The translations under genes were made by a program, and so were the position numbers. From Aequorivita capsosiphonis DSM 23843 (GTDB lineage Bacteria; Bacteroidota; Bacteroidia; Flavobacteriales; Flavobacteriaceae), in contig NZ_KE386849.1 in the NCBI RefSeq assembly GCF_000429125.1, forward strand, positions 1 through 64,000: DNA of 64,000 bases. The letters are read 5' to 3'. Each line of letters begins with the position of its first letter. Within the stretch, counting starts at the first letter, position 1. Positions 36,656 through 46,500 of the stretch are shown piece by piece. The notes under the pieces are model-generated. The model made no database searches. It saw only the letters and a list, made by a program, of their open reading frames with translations, and was not told the origin of the DNA.

Positions 36656-38000
36656 TTTAAATTATAGTATTGAGCAAACACAATTAGAATGCTTTTTTGT
36701 CTTCAAAATAAAGTCTGGCTGGTAGTGAAGCGGCTTTTTAGTAGTTAATTTTAAATACTCAAGTACACCTATCTCTAAAAATAAAAACTTGTGAGTCAAG
36801 AGGCTCAAAATCATCATACTAAAATGCCTAAATCCAATAATATTTATTCCACTCAGAAGCTCCTGAGCATCCCGCCTCGATTACTAATGAAATTCTTAGG
36901 GATGTATCGAAGGAAAAGTTCATCTGTAATAATCCCCGTTGTCAAAGCTTTATGAAAACAGTCAACGTCACGAAATGTGGGCAAACCATTAGCCTCACGG
37001 AAGACAGGTAAAGCGGTGTTCGTCAGTCGCTCCGCTTTGTTCCGCAAAAACATATCTGCAAGGGTAAAATGAACTCCCTGCGGTCGCCCTTGCATATACC
37101 GTTCACTTACCAGTTGGTTTGCGCTCCAGTGGGTGCTCACCAACTGCCGTTCACTTGTTTTGCTACAGACGCTACTCTTCTTCCTCACCCGTGGCTACTT
37201 CATCTCCCCAAACGGTGCGCAAGGCGAACGCAAAGCTCAGCTCGCTGAAGCTTTGCTGAGCCGCAGCCAACGTTGCGCACCGCAAACCCCAATAAGGTGT
37301 CCGCTATCGCTCACCACTTAATTATTGGGGGTCTGCCGCCACTTGTTAATTGTGCGAGCCTGCGGGTCGCTGCGGGCTGATCGGGCTGTCACGATTTTTG
37401 CATTCAGCCATTTGCCTACAGTCGCTTCGTTTCCCTCATTCGTGCCTCATTCACTCAACAAAGCCACTTTCGGCACCCCTCGCAAGAGTAGCTCATTCCC
37501 TTCACTACACGAACCGTCGCAACTCCATTCCGCAATACCAATCCCACAACTTCAATACCCATCCACTATCCCAGAAAAAATAGAGAATACAACAATAATT
37601 CAGCACACCCAGGTATCCTAAAACTCATAAGTTCTTATAAATCAACATAAGCTACATATTGCATCGGAAAGTGATTGAGATAGGATTTTTAACCAGAACC
37701 CGGAATCAAATTTATGGTGAGCGCAATCCAATTATCTCCAAGTGAGCTTTACCTATCTGGCAATTTTCACTATTATCCTATGCTTTCCGTAAACCTAAAC
37801 GAGTTATATAATTGCTCTGGCGCAGAATTGATGAAATTACTAGCAGTCCAGATCTCATAAAAAGAAAGAACTTTTTTAATATAAAGTGGTAATTCTTTCC
37901 CGTTCACTATCAATAAAGTAAAAAACTTAGGCTAGGTTCTTTATGGCGTCATAATTGTTTTTTTTACAAAAGGGTTCGATGTGAAAAGTCTAAATTGCAA
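36656..38000. other. Gene-free GC-rich region of unknown origin
   Basis: About 1.3 kb without a supportable gene. From about 36860 to 37530 base composition is much richer in GC and strongly C-biased on the + strand compared with the flanks. Open frames here on both strands overlap each other and encode no recognisable protein. Three strong inverted repeats lie at 37111-37330. From 37620 onward the DNA is AT-rich again and shows nothing. Confidence 0.6.
37111..37330. repeat. Cluster of three large inverted repeats
   Basis: Three stems follow one another. CAGTTGGT (37111) pairs with ACCAACTG (to 37146). CGGTGCGCAA (37213-37222) pairs with TTGCGCACCG (37273-37282), enclosing CAAAGCT..AGCTTTG and GCTCAGC..GCTGAGC. 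CCCCAATAA (37287-37295) pairs with TTATTGGGG (37322-37330), enclosing GGTG..CACC. A direct repeat CCGTTCACTT flanks the first stem. This could be a structured RNA, a recombination site or a relic of a mobile element. Confidence 0.8.
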
Positions 38001-38031
38001 TTTTGATACTTAAACATATTTCTTATCTTTA
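38001..38031 (+). promoter_or_regulatory. Candidate promoter of the T9SS protein gene
   Basis: TTTTG (38001-38005), an 18-base spacer and TATCTTTA (38024-38031) fit the Bacteroidetes pattern except for the last base. The start codon is 42 bases downstream. Confidence 0.4.
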
Positions 38032-38073
38032 ACAAAATTTTATAACAATACTAACTTTGTAATCCCCAAAAAA

Positions 38074-38985
38074 ATGAAAAAAATTACTTTTTTATTATTG
38101 CTCTCTTACTGTATTATTGGTTTTAGTCAAGAGGAAGGAATCGCATTAACAACTCCAATAATTAATCCTGTAGATCCTACCAACGAAACAGAAAATCTCG
38201 CTGATTGTAAATTTGAACATCCAATTACAGGTGCTTTCGGTGGTCAGGGAAGTTCCATATCATCACAATTTAAATCTGCTGCAGATATTACTGTTGAAAC
38301 TGGTGAAACCTTCACCCTTGAAGAAATCATAATTCCGATCCTCACCTTTGCGCCAGAAGATCCACCAATGACGGCATATATAGTTTATTATAAGGATGAC
38401 AATGGTATCCCTGGTGAAATTATTGGGGCAGAGGAAATGGAAGCGATAGTTCTCAATACAGAGGTTTGGGAAGACCCTGCACTTAATCAATTTATAACGA
38501 AATTTGAATTGACCCCATTCACTTTCGAAGGTGATCAAGACAATCCGGTAACTTATTGGATTGAAATAGGCTTAGATTCCATGAACCACAGCACAACCAT
38601 ATATTGGGAATATACTGAAGGTACCGGAATAGAAGGTGCGCCCTTCATGATTTATAGTGGACATACCCAATCATGGGTTATTGTGGAAGAAACCAGAGAA
38701 GCCGTATATGAATTTTTGGGAGAGTGCGATTTTTTAGGAGTTTCTGAAAACGCACATGATGGATTCACTTTTTACCCGAATCCAACATCAAACAAACTCT
38801 CTTTGAATTCAGTAAATAATATAGATAGTGTAGTTATCTATAATATGTTAGGTCAAAAGGTATTAAACACCAAAATAGGTGCTACTTCTTCAGAGATAAA
38901 TATATCAAACCTTGTAACAGGACCTTATCTTATGAAAGTTAGTGTTGAAGGTGAAATAGGTAGTTATAAAATTATAAAGAACTAA
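38074..38985 (+). CDS. Secreted protein with T9SS type A sorting domain
   Basis: 303 residues. The signal peptide is MKKITFLLLLSYCIIGFSQ. The central region (about 40-220) is a beta-rich domain with ITVETGETFTLEEIIIPIL and no assigned family. The C-terminal 75 residues, from FTFYPNPTSNKLSLNS through VVIYNMLGQKVLN to SYKIIKN, are a type A T9SS sorting domain. The protein is therefore secreted or surface-attached through the type IX system. It is monocistronic, with a strong terminator. Confidence 0.9.
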   Translation: MKKITFLLLLSYCIIGFSQEEGIALTTPIINPVDPTNETENLADCKFEHPITGAFGGQGSSISSQFKSAADITVETGETFTLEEIIIPILTFAPEDPPMTAYIVYYKDDNGIPGEIIGAEEMEAIVLNTEVWEDPALNQFITKFELTPFTFEGDQDNPVTYWIEIGLDSMNHSTTIYWEYTEGTGIEGAPFMIYSGHTQSWVIVEETREAVYEFLGECDFLGVSENAHDGFTFYPNPTSNKLSLNSVNNIDSVVIYNMLGQKVLNTKIGATSSEINISNLVTGPYLMKVSVEGEIGSYKIIKN

Positions 38986-39046
38986 GTGATTTTTTCTTTA
39001 CATCATCTGTAATAAATACTAAAAACATTTACAGGTTTATGGATTA

Positions 39047-39083
39047 AAGCTGAAAAGTGATATCACTTTTCAGCTTTTTTAAT
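39047..39083 (+). terminator. Rho-independent terminator
   Basis: AAGCTGAAAAGTGA is followed directly by its reverse complement TCACTTTTCAGCTT with only TA between, then TTTT. The strong palindrome lies 61 bases after the T9SS gene stop codon. Confidence 0.8.
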
Positions 39084-39476
39084 TGGAATTATTTACTTTT
39101 ATTTTTTTTATATCTGCATATCGCCGAAGCGTTTATAACGAAAGTATAGATAGGAATTTTTAATAATTCGGGAAAGGATGCCAATCCTATTGGTTCGCAA
39201 ATTCTCTCGCGTTCTTTTCATTTAGCAAACAACGTAATGCTCTCCGCTCAATTCAAAGATACTGCGAAAAAAAATTATTATATTTTCCATTTAATTAATA
39301 CTTTAACATTGCCAAAGGTGTATTAAAATGTTTGCTAGATAAATTTTACGTAAACCAAAACTTTGCGCAGCAAAGAATTATAAATGTAATTAGCTAGATA
39401 TAATAGAATAAAAGAGTTTTTAAAAAACTAGAAACCAAAGGAAATTTCGATTACATCGCAAATTAATACTTCAATT
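39084..39476. other. Gene-free AT-rich gap
   Basis: No gene, RNA or clear repeat is visible. The last 80 bases presumably contain the promoter of the small basic protein gene. Confidence 0.45.
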
Positions 39477-39650
39477 ATGTCAAAAAAAGGAAGCGCCAAG
39501 AACACAAAAAATAAAGCAAAGCATTCAAAATTGATGGCGCAGAAGAAAAATAAGCTTAAGAAAGAAACTGAATTAAGGAAAATGAGGTTAAAAGAAATCA
39601 GTGATAATAGTAAGATTACCAATGATTCTATGAATAATAAAGAACTATAA
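39477..39650 (+). CDS. Small, very basic protein (57 residues)
   Basis: ATG at 39477, TAA at 39648. The product starts MSKKGSAKNTKNKAKHSKLM, is rich in Lys, Asn and Ser with no hydrophobic segment, and continues AQKKNKLKKETELRKMRLKE, a probable charged helix. No family is named with confidence. Composition suggests a nucleic-acid- or ribosome-associated protein. Support for a real gene is the strong lysine bias on this frame and the absence of a better overlapping frame; the opposite-strand frame over the same bases is a shadow of the A-rich codons. The following gap 39651-39978 holds only a short GTAAGAC-type repeat (39728-39757). Confidence 0.6.
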   Translation: MSKKGSAKNTKNKAKHSKLMAQKKNKLKKETELRKMRLKEISDNSKITNDSMNNKEL

Positions 39651-39978
39651 ATGCTTCAATATATAAATCTGTTCAATCTAAGAAGTACAAATTTTTTAAA
39701 TGCTTATCCGTTAACAAACCTAAAATGGACGTAAGACTGTAAGACGTAGGACAAAAGACAAAATATTTTCGAACCTACTCTTTTAATGAGAACTACAATA
39801 GTCCTATGTCATAATAGAACCTTAGGTGATTTTACGGACAATCATTAATTATTATAGATTTATCTCCAAATCAATCAAATATTTATTGTAAGACAACGAA
39901 TAAGTATTTGAACCACACTTTAGATAATAATCTCTTCAGAAATAAAGTATATCTGCCACAAAATAATACTGTAACAAA

Positions 39979-40779
39979 CTACTCATGAATCAATGCAGCA
40001 GCATCACGATCTAGAATATACTCTACATGTGATAATGTTTGAAGTATTGAAGCGGGGACTTGAGTAGATATTTCACCTTTAAGCGCTTTACTAATAATTT
40101 CAGATTTTTTTTCTCCCAATGCCAGTAACAAGATTTTTTTGGCTTGGGTTATGGTATGAATCCCAATGCTTATTGCTTGTTGGGGAACCTTGTCGATAGT
40201 CCCGAAATCCGTATGCGCATCTTCTCTTGTAAGGGAATGTAAATTGACCAAACGAGTAGTAGATTCAAAGCTAGAACCGGGTTCGTTGAAGCCAATATGA
40301 CCATTGCGACCAATTCCCAACAACTGTAAATCTAAACCTCCAAAACTCGATATTCTATCTTCGTAATATTTACAGTAATCCTCTATACGGTCTGGAGAAC
40401 ACACTGTATGAGGTATGTAAATATTCTCCGGCTTAATATCTATATGTTTGAATAAATACTCACGCATAAAGAAGGTATAGCTCCGAATGTGTTCTGGGCC
40501 AATTGGATAGTATTCATCAAGGTTAAAGCTGATGACATTATGAAAACTCAAACCTTCGTTTTGATGTAAACGAATCAGTTCTTGATAGACCACTTTAGGA
40601 GTATTTCCAGTGGCTAACCCCAAAACTGCAGGCTTAGCCTGTTTTTGTTGCTCAATTATAAGTTCCGCTATTTGCTTTGCTGTGTAAATAGAAGCCTGCT
40701 CAGCATCATCAAAATAAGTGAGGCTATTGACTCTAGTATGTTTGTTAAAAGTGTTTGACATATATATTAAAAAACTCAT
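39979..40779 (-). CDS. nagB: Glucosamine-6-phosphate deaminase
   Basis: 266 residues (or 260 from a second ATG at 40761, MSNTFNKHTRV). The family signatures are LGLATGNTPKVVYQELIRLH near the N-terminus, FNLDEYYPI with the catalytic Asp, and GIGRNGHIGFNEPGSSF with the active-site His and the phosphate-binding loop. It converts glucosamine-6-phosphate to fructose-6-phosphate and ammonia in amino-sugar catabolism. Length equals single-domain NagB, not the fused Bacteroidetes NagB-LmbE form. No other nag genes are nearby. Confidence 0.92.
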   Translation of the reverse strand: MSFLIYMSNTFNKHTRVNSLTYFDDAEQASIYTAKQIAELIIEQQKQAKPAVLGLATGNTPKVVYQELIRLHQNEGLSFHNVISFNLDEYYPIGPEHIRSYTFFMREYLFKHIDIKPENIYIPHTVCSPDRIEDYCKYYEDRISSFGGLDLQLLGIGRNGHIGFNEPGSSFESTTRLVNLHSLTREDAHTDFGTIDKVPQQAISIGIHTITQAKKILLLALGEKKSEIISKALKGEISTQVPASILQTLSHVEYILDRDAAALIHE

Positions 40780-41266
40780 TTTAAATCAGTAAAATCCGAT
40801 TTAACTTAATAAAAGTGGGTATTCTTAAATGAATTTTCCCTTCGCTTATATCTTGATTCTTACCCCAAAATAAAAAGTGTACAAAAGTAATAACTTTAGC
40901 ATACAGTCCACTATCAATCAACTATAAAAAATGCTTGCTCTTTCCACCTCCAATTACTCCAACAATAACCTCATAAAACGGTAATAGATGTTACGCAAAG
41001 TTTTAATCATTTGGTATTTTGGTAAAGATGTTCCTTTTCAAAAACAAATCTATCAAACTATTGGTCTTAAATAACCTAACTAGTTTCAAATCAAGTTTCC
41101 ATTTCATATAGGATCGAGGAAATAGATTTAATTTCTACGGATAGCTTGCGATGTTCTTAGACTACAATCATATTTTAGAGACGAAGCAACTGTTTGATAT
41201 TCTCGAAGCGTTCAAAATAAGAGTTCGTTATATTTGCCAGTCAAAAATTATTAATAACGCGATTAT
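40780..41266. other. Gene-free gap between nagB and a serine hydrolase gene
   Basis: AT-rich, with no supportable frame. A TATATTTG at 41229-41236 is a good Bacteroidetes -7 element for the serine hydrolase start at 41267, though the -33 region is poor. On the minus strand TACTTTTG (complement of 40882-40889) may serve nagB. Confidence 0.4.
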
Positions 41267-42484
41267 ATGACCTCAATAAAAAACCTTTTATTTTTCCTCT
41301 TTCTAACGCTGGGAACGCTTAGCATAAAAGCGCAGGATTATCAAAATATTGACACTGCGTTTGCTAATAAAGAAAGAGAGAATATTCCCGGCGAAACTAT
41401 GGGGCAGAAACTTGAAAGCCTGCTCTTTTGGTCGCAAGAAGAAAAGGAGAGACGTTTCCCTATTATGCAAGATATTTTTCCGAGCATTCAAATTTCCACC
41501 GGCTCACAAAGTGCTCCATTCGAAAAAACCAAAGAGATCACTCCTCAATGGGAAGACAAAACTACTTTAACTTCCTATATGAATGACAATCACGTTAAAG
41601 GTGTCATCGTGTTACAAGACAATAAAATAAGGTTGGAAGAATATGCAGACGGAATCGATCAAGAAACTCTTTGGACTTCATTTTCAGTAGCAAAATCAAT
41701 TTCTTCTATGTTGCTAGGTGTCGCTTTAAAAGAAGGTGCAATTGAAGACTTAGACGATGTTTTACAAAAATATATTCCGGAGCTAAAAGGATATGATTAC
41801 GGACAAGTGACCGTACGTCAATTACTAACTATGACTTCCGGAATTGACTGGAACGAAGATTATGAAGACCCAAACTCTGATGTAGCGCAAATGTACAAGG
41901 CTCCTTGTGAAAATACGGAGTCGCATATTTTGACCTATATGAAACCCCTGAAATTTGTACATAAACCCGGAACCCATTGGAATTACAGTACGGGGGAAAC
42001 CGATTTAGTGGGGATTTTGATACAAAAAGCGACTGGGAAAACCTTGGCCGAATATCTTTCTGAAAAAATCTGGAAACCTTGGGGAATGGAGCACTGTGCC
42101 TATTGGCTTGCCGATGAGTGCAGTAACTTAAACATGGGCGGCAGTGGTCTTTCGGCAAGTTTAAGAGATTACGCCCGTTTGGGAACGTTAATGTTAAACA
42201 AGGGAAAACTCGGTGATAAAAACCTCCTTGCTGAGGAATGGTTAGATAATGCCACTTCCCTATTATATGTAACTAACGATCAAGGTGGCGGCTATGGGTA
42301 TTTATGGTGGCGTTTTAACGACGGAAGCTATGCAGCTGTAGGAATTTTTGGGCAGATGCTTTATATAGATCCGCATAAAAACCTTGTGATTGCCCAAATG
42401 GCAGCTTGGCCCAGAGCGAGTTCAAAAAATCTCACCGAAGGGCGACATGCTTTTATTGATGCCGTTCAACGAGTGATAGATTAA
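41267..42484 (+). CDS. Exported serine hydrolase, beta-lactamase class C family
   Basis: 405 residues with a signal peptide (LLFFLFLTLGTLSIKA, cleavage near residue 22). The active-site motif S140-V-A-K143 lies in SFSVAKSISSMLLGVAL. YSTGETDLVGILIQKATGK is the second motif, with Ser-Thr where Y-x-N is usual. GGGYGYLWWRFNDG near residue 340 is typical of the esterase-like branch. It is exported and the substrate is unknown. It is not closely similar to the serine hydrolase at 29924. It precedes the ABC/aminopeptidase pair by 144 bases on the same strand. Confidence 0.88.
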   Translation: MTSIKNLLFFLFLTLGTLSIKAQDYQNIDTAFANKERENIPGETMGQKLESLLFWSQEEKERRFPIMQDIFPSIQISTGSQSAPFEKTKEITPQWEDKTTLTSYMNDNHVKGVIVLQDNKIRLEEYADGIDQETLWTSFSVAKSISSMLLGVALKEGAIEDLDDVLQKYIPELKGYDYGQVTVRQLLTMTSGIDWNEDYEDPNSDVAQMYKAPCENTESHILTYMKPLKFVHKPGTHWNYSTGETDLVGILIQKATGKTLAEYLSEKIWKPWGMEHCAYWLADECSNLNMGGSGLSASLRDYARLGTLMLNKGKLGDKNLLAEEWLDNATSLLYVTNDQGGGYGYLWWRFNDGSYAAVGIFGQMLYIDPHKNLVIAQMAAWPRASSKNLTEGRHAFIDAVQRVID

Positions 42485-42628
42485 GGAAAAGACGTGTTAC
42501 TTCAATTCATCAAAAAACAACTACCACATCACTTCACATGGATAAAGCTTTTAAAAAACCTTTGTTGTAACAATTTTAACAAAACGGCTACTAACAGCAT
42601 TAAATGAACAACCTTCTAAAAAAACAAT

Positions 42629-43510
42629 ATGCTTTCCATCAAAAACCTGAATAAAACCTATCCAAACGGAACCCAGGCTTTAAACAATGTAAATCTTGAA
42701 ATCGATAAAGGAATGTTTGGACTTTTAGGGCCAAACGGCGCAGGGAAATCTACCTTGATGCGTACTATTGCCACTTTACAAGTTGCCGATAGAGGCACGA
42801 TTGCGTTCAATGACATTGATGTGTTTAATCAACCTGAAGAACTACGAAAAGTATTGGGTTATTTACCTCAGGATTTTGGAGTTTACCCAAAGGTGTCCGC
42901 AGAAATGATGCTTAATCATATTGCAAAAATTAAGGGAATTCACAATACCAGTGACCGGAAAGCCTATGTAAATGATCTTTTGGATAAAGTGAATCTATAC
43001 AAATTCAGAAAAAGAAACTTAGGAGATTATTCTGGTGGAATGCGCCAGCGTTTTGGAATTGCCCAAGCCTTGATAGGAAATCCTAAATTAATTATTGTGG
43101 ATGAACCTACGGCTGGTTTAGATCCGTTGGAGCGTAATCGTTTTCATAATTTATTAAGTGAATTGGGCGAAGATGCAGTTGTTATTCTATCTACGCATAT
43201 TGTAGATGATGTTGTAAATTTATGTACCAATATGGCCGTCTTTAATGAAGGAGAAGTTGTGGTGCAAGGAAACCCACAAGACTTATCCAATTCTTTAAAT
43301 GAAAAAGTATTCCGAAAACGAATTGAAAAGAATGAAATTGAAAAATACCAAGCGGAATATAATGTGCTTTCTACCTATTTACGCAGTGGAAATATGAACG
43401 TTAATGTATTTAGTGATGTTCATCCCGGAGAAGGTTTTGAAGTAGTAAATAACGATCTAGAAGATTTTTATTTCTATAGCATTAACCAACCTCAAACCGT
43501 ATCATTATGA
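42629..43510 (+). CDS. ABC transporter ATP-binding protein (ABC-2 type exporter)
   Basis: 293 residues. Walker A GPNGAGKST lies at residues 34-42, the Q-loop in YLPQDFGVYP, the signature YSGGMRQRFG near 136-145, Walker B LIIVDEPTAGLDP, and the H-loop STHIVDDV. A C-terminal extension of about 75 residues follows. The stop codon overlaps the start of the permease/peptidase gene (43507-43510), so the two proteins are translationally coupled and surely act together. Confidence 0.94.
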   Translation: MLSIKNLNKTYPNGTQALNNVNLEIDKGMFGLLGPNGAGKSTLMRTIATLQVADRGTIAFNDIDVFNQPEELRKVLGYLPQDFGVYPKVSAEMMLNHIAKIKGIHNTSDRKAYVNDLLDKVNLYKFRKRNLGDYSGGMRQRFGIAQALIGNPKLIIVDEPTAGLDPLERNRFHNLLSELGEDAVVILSTHIVDDVVNLCTNMAVFNEGEVVVQGNPQDLSNSLNEKVFRKRIEKNEIEKYQAEYNVLSTYLRSGNMNVNVFSDVHPGEGFEVVNNDLEDFYFYSINQPQTVSL

Positions 43511-46500
43511 TAGAGATTTTCCTATTCGAACTGAAATATCGGTTAAGAAGACCAGCGACCTACATTTACATCTTTTTGATGTTTATTGTCCCACTTTTAT
43601 TAAGTGTTTTTGCAGATTCTGCTACGGCTCAATACACCAATAGTCCAAACGCTATTGTGGGTATTTTGGGTGGCATGAGTATCATAAGCTTGTTTTTTTA
43701 TGCTGCTATCATGGGGGTTGCGGTATATCGGGATCAGGAACATAAAACCGCGCAAACCTATTTTACTTTCCCCGTTTCTGAAAAAAATTATATCCTCGGT
43801 CGCTTTTGGGGCAGTTTTACTATTGTAACTGTTATGAATATCGCAGCCGTTATTGGTGCGATGATAGGTTTCGGAATTGGTGCCTTTTTGGAGAGACCAG
43901 ATTATGGAACTTATACTTCCTTCAATTTTGCCTCCTATGTCTTACCCTTCCTATATTTATTAATGTTTAATGCTTTTTTTATAGGAAGCTTATTCTTCTG
44001 TTTGATGACTTTTTTCAAACGCATGTCCATTTTATATCTGGGAGGAATCGTCATTCTTATTTTAACTACCGCATCCGGACAATTATTATCGAGTTTAGAT
44101 ACCGAATGGATGAGTGTGTTTTTAGATCCGTTTGGAGAAGCAGCTCAAGGATTTCTAACCAAATACTGGACTATTGATGAGTTGAACAACACGCAGTTGT
44201 CACTATCGGGTAAATTCGCGCTCAACAGATTATTGTGGCTGGGAATTGGCGTATTGATTTTTATATTCACCTTATTTAAATTTTCTTATAAAGGTTTTTT
44301 AAGTACTTCAAAAAAGAAATCGACCAAGGATTCAAAAGACGATTATGTTCCTTCTTCTTTTATTCCGAATGTAATTCAGCAATTTAATTCAAAAGCGAGA
44401 ATAGAAAATCTATTATCCTTAAGTAAAATCGAATTTCTTTCCATTGTAAAAGAAACTGTTTTTGTTATTTTGATTGTAATAGGAATCATAGTTGCAGGAT
44501 TTGTTACCTACCAATCCAATCAAATTTACGATACAGCTTCCCTACCCTTAACGCGGTATATGGTAGCTCAAATTTCAGGTGGGCTATCTCTATTTTCCGT
44601 CATCATCTTAGTGATTTACGCAGGAGAAGCAGTACATAGAACCAGACAGAATAAAACTTTTGAATTTTACGATGCTTTACCTGTTAGCAATATCACTTTA
44701 TATCTATCTAAAATTATTGCGCTCATCGGTGTTTCAGTGGTATTAACCTTGCTTAATATAGTGGTTGGTATTTTGTATCAAACCTTTAATGGCTATTTCA
44801 ATTATGAATTGGGCATGTATTTCACCTATAATTTCACGACCATTTTTCCTAGATATTTAATGACCGTGCTTTTGGCGTTTTTTATTCACGTTTTGGTGAA
44901 CAATAAGTTCCTAGGGCATTTTATTGTTATTATTATTTATATCGGCTTGCCTATACTTTTTGCTTTAGCGTTTAAAACATCAAATCCTTTGGTGATTTTC
45001 GGCGAAACTCCAAGCGGATTCTTAAGTGATTTAAATGGCTTTGGTCATTATTTATACGGTAAATTCTGGTTAAACCTATACTGGATTTTATTCACCTGTA
45101 TTCTAGCAACAATTGGAATTGCTTTTTGGAATCGCGGTTTCTTTTCTTCAGCTAAAGAGCGTTTACATATTGCGAAACAACGCTTTAGCGGAAAAACCTT
45201 AGGCTTACTAGTCTTCTTTACATTGACATTCGTTTCGGTTGGTGCTTATAGCTACTACAATTTAAAAGTGCTAAACCAATTGGAAGATGGTAATTACAGT
45301 GAAAAGTTAAGTGCAGATGCTGAAAAAAAGTATGGTAAGTATATTGACAAACCACATATTCAAGTAATCGATCTAAAAGCATTTATCGATATTTTTCCTG
45401 AAGAGAGAGGCGTTGTGGCGAAAGGTGAATTTAAGGTGATCAATAATTTTGAGACGCCTATTGATACGCTTTTAATGGAGGTGAAATTTCCCATTGCAGA
45501 TACCAAAATCACCAAAGTGGTTTATAATGGCACGGAACTAAAACCTTTTTCAGAAGATGATGAGTATAGGTTATTTATCTATAAGTTACCAACCAGCTTG
45601 CAACCCGAAGAGACTGCATCTTTAGTGATTGAAACAAAAGCCACTACACATGGTTTTTCTTCAGATGCTGAAACTGCTATCTTAACGAACGGAAGTTTCT
45701 TTAGGGATGCTATTTTTCCATCATTCCATTTTGAGCGCTCTATAGTGGATAATGGGGTTCGTAAAAAATATGGTTTAGAGGAACTTGATTTCTTGTATCC
45801 ATCGAGATCAGATAGTACTGCATTAAAGAAAAACCTTTTTAATGAAGATGGAGATTATCTAAATTTTGAAGCTGTTTTAAGTACTTCAAAAGGGCAAACT
45901 GCCATTGCTCCAGGAACCCTCATTAAACAATGGGAAGAAAATGACAGAAGTTACTTTCACTATAAACTAGAAGAAAAAACGGATTATTTTTTCAGTTTTG
46001 TTTCCGCAACTTACGATATTGAAAAAGACAATTGGACCGCACCGAGTGGAAAAAAAGTTGCTATAGAAATATACCATTCGCCTAAACATAGAAAGAATCT
46101 TAAGTATTTTATCAACGGGATAAAAGTTGCATTAGACTACAATTCCAAAAACTTTTTAGAATATCCACATTCAGTAATTCGAATTATCGAATTCCCCGCA
46201 TATTCAACTTTTGCGCAATCATTTGCTACCACGATCCCTTATTCTGAAAACTTTGGGTTTGCAGCTGACTTTTCAAAAGCAGATAGTTATAATTATGCTT
46301 TTAGGATTACTTCTCACGAAGTGGCACATCAATGGTGGGGACATATTGTTACACCGAGTAATACATCAGGTGCCAATATTATTTCAGAAACTTTGGCAGA
46401 ATATTCTTCCTTGATGACCATGAAACAAGAGTATGGTGAAAATGGAATTAAATCCTTCTTAAAAAGCTCCCTAGACACCTACCTTAATGGACGAAAGTTT

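Noticed and set aside
36853-37188. 111-residue minus-strand frame in the GC-rich region
   Set aside because: No recognisable domain; it overlaps inverted repeats and other frames of equal length, as expected from the low stop-codon density of GC-rich DNA.
37325-37621. Two overlapping plus-strand frames in the GC-rich region
   Set aside because: They overlap in different frames, have no family similarity and begin in an inverted repeat.
39428-39622. 64-residue hydrophobic minus-strand frame
   Set aside because: It is the complement of lysine codons of the small basic protein (AAA/AAG become TTT/CTT), a typical shadow.
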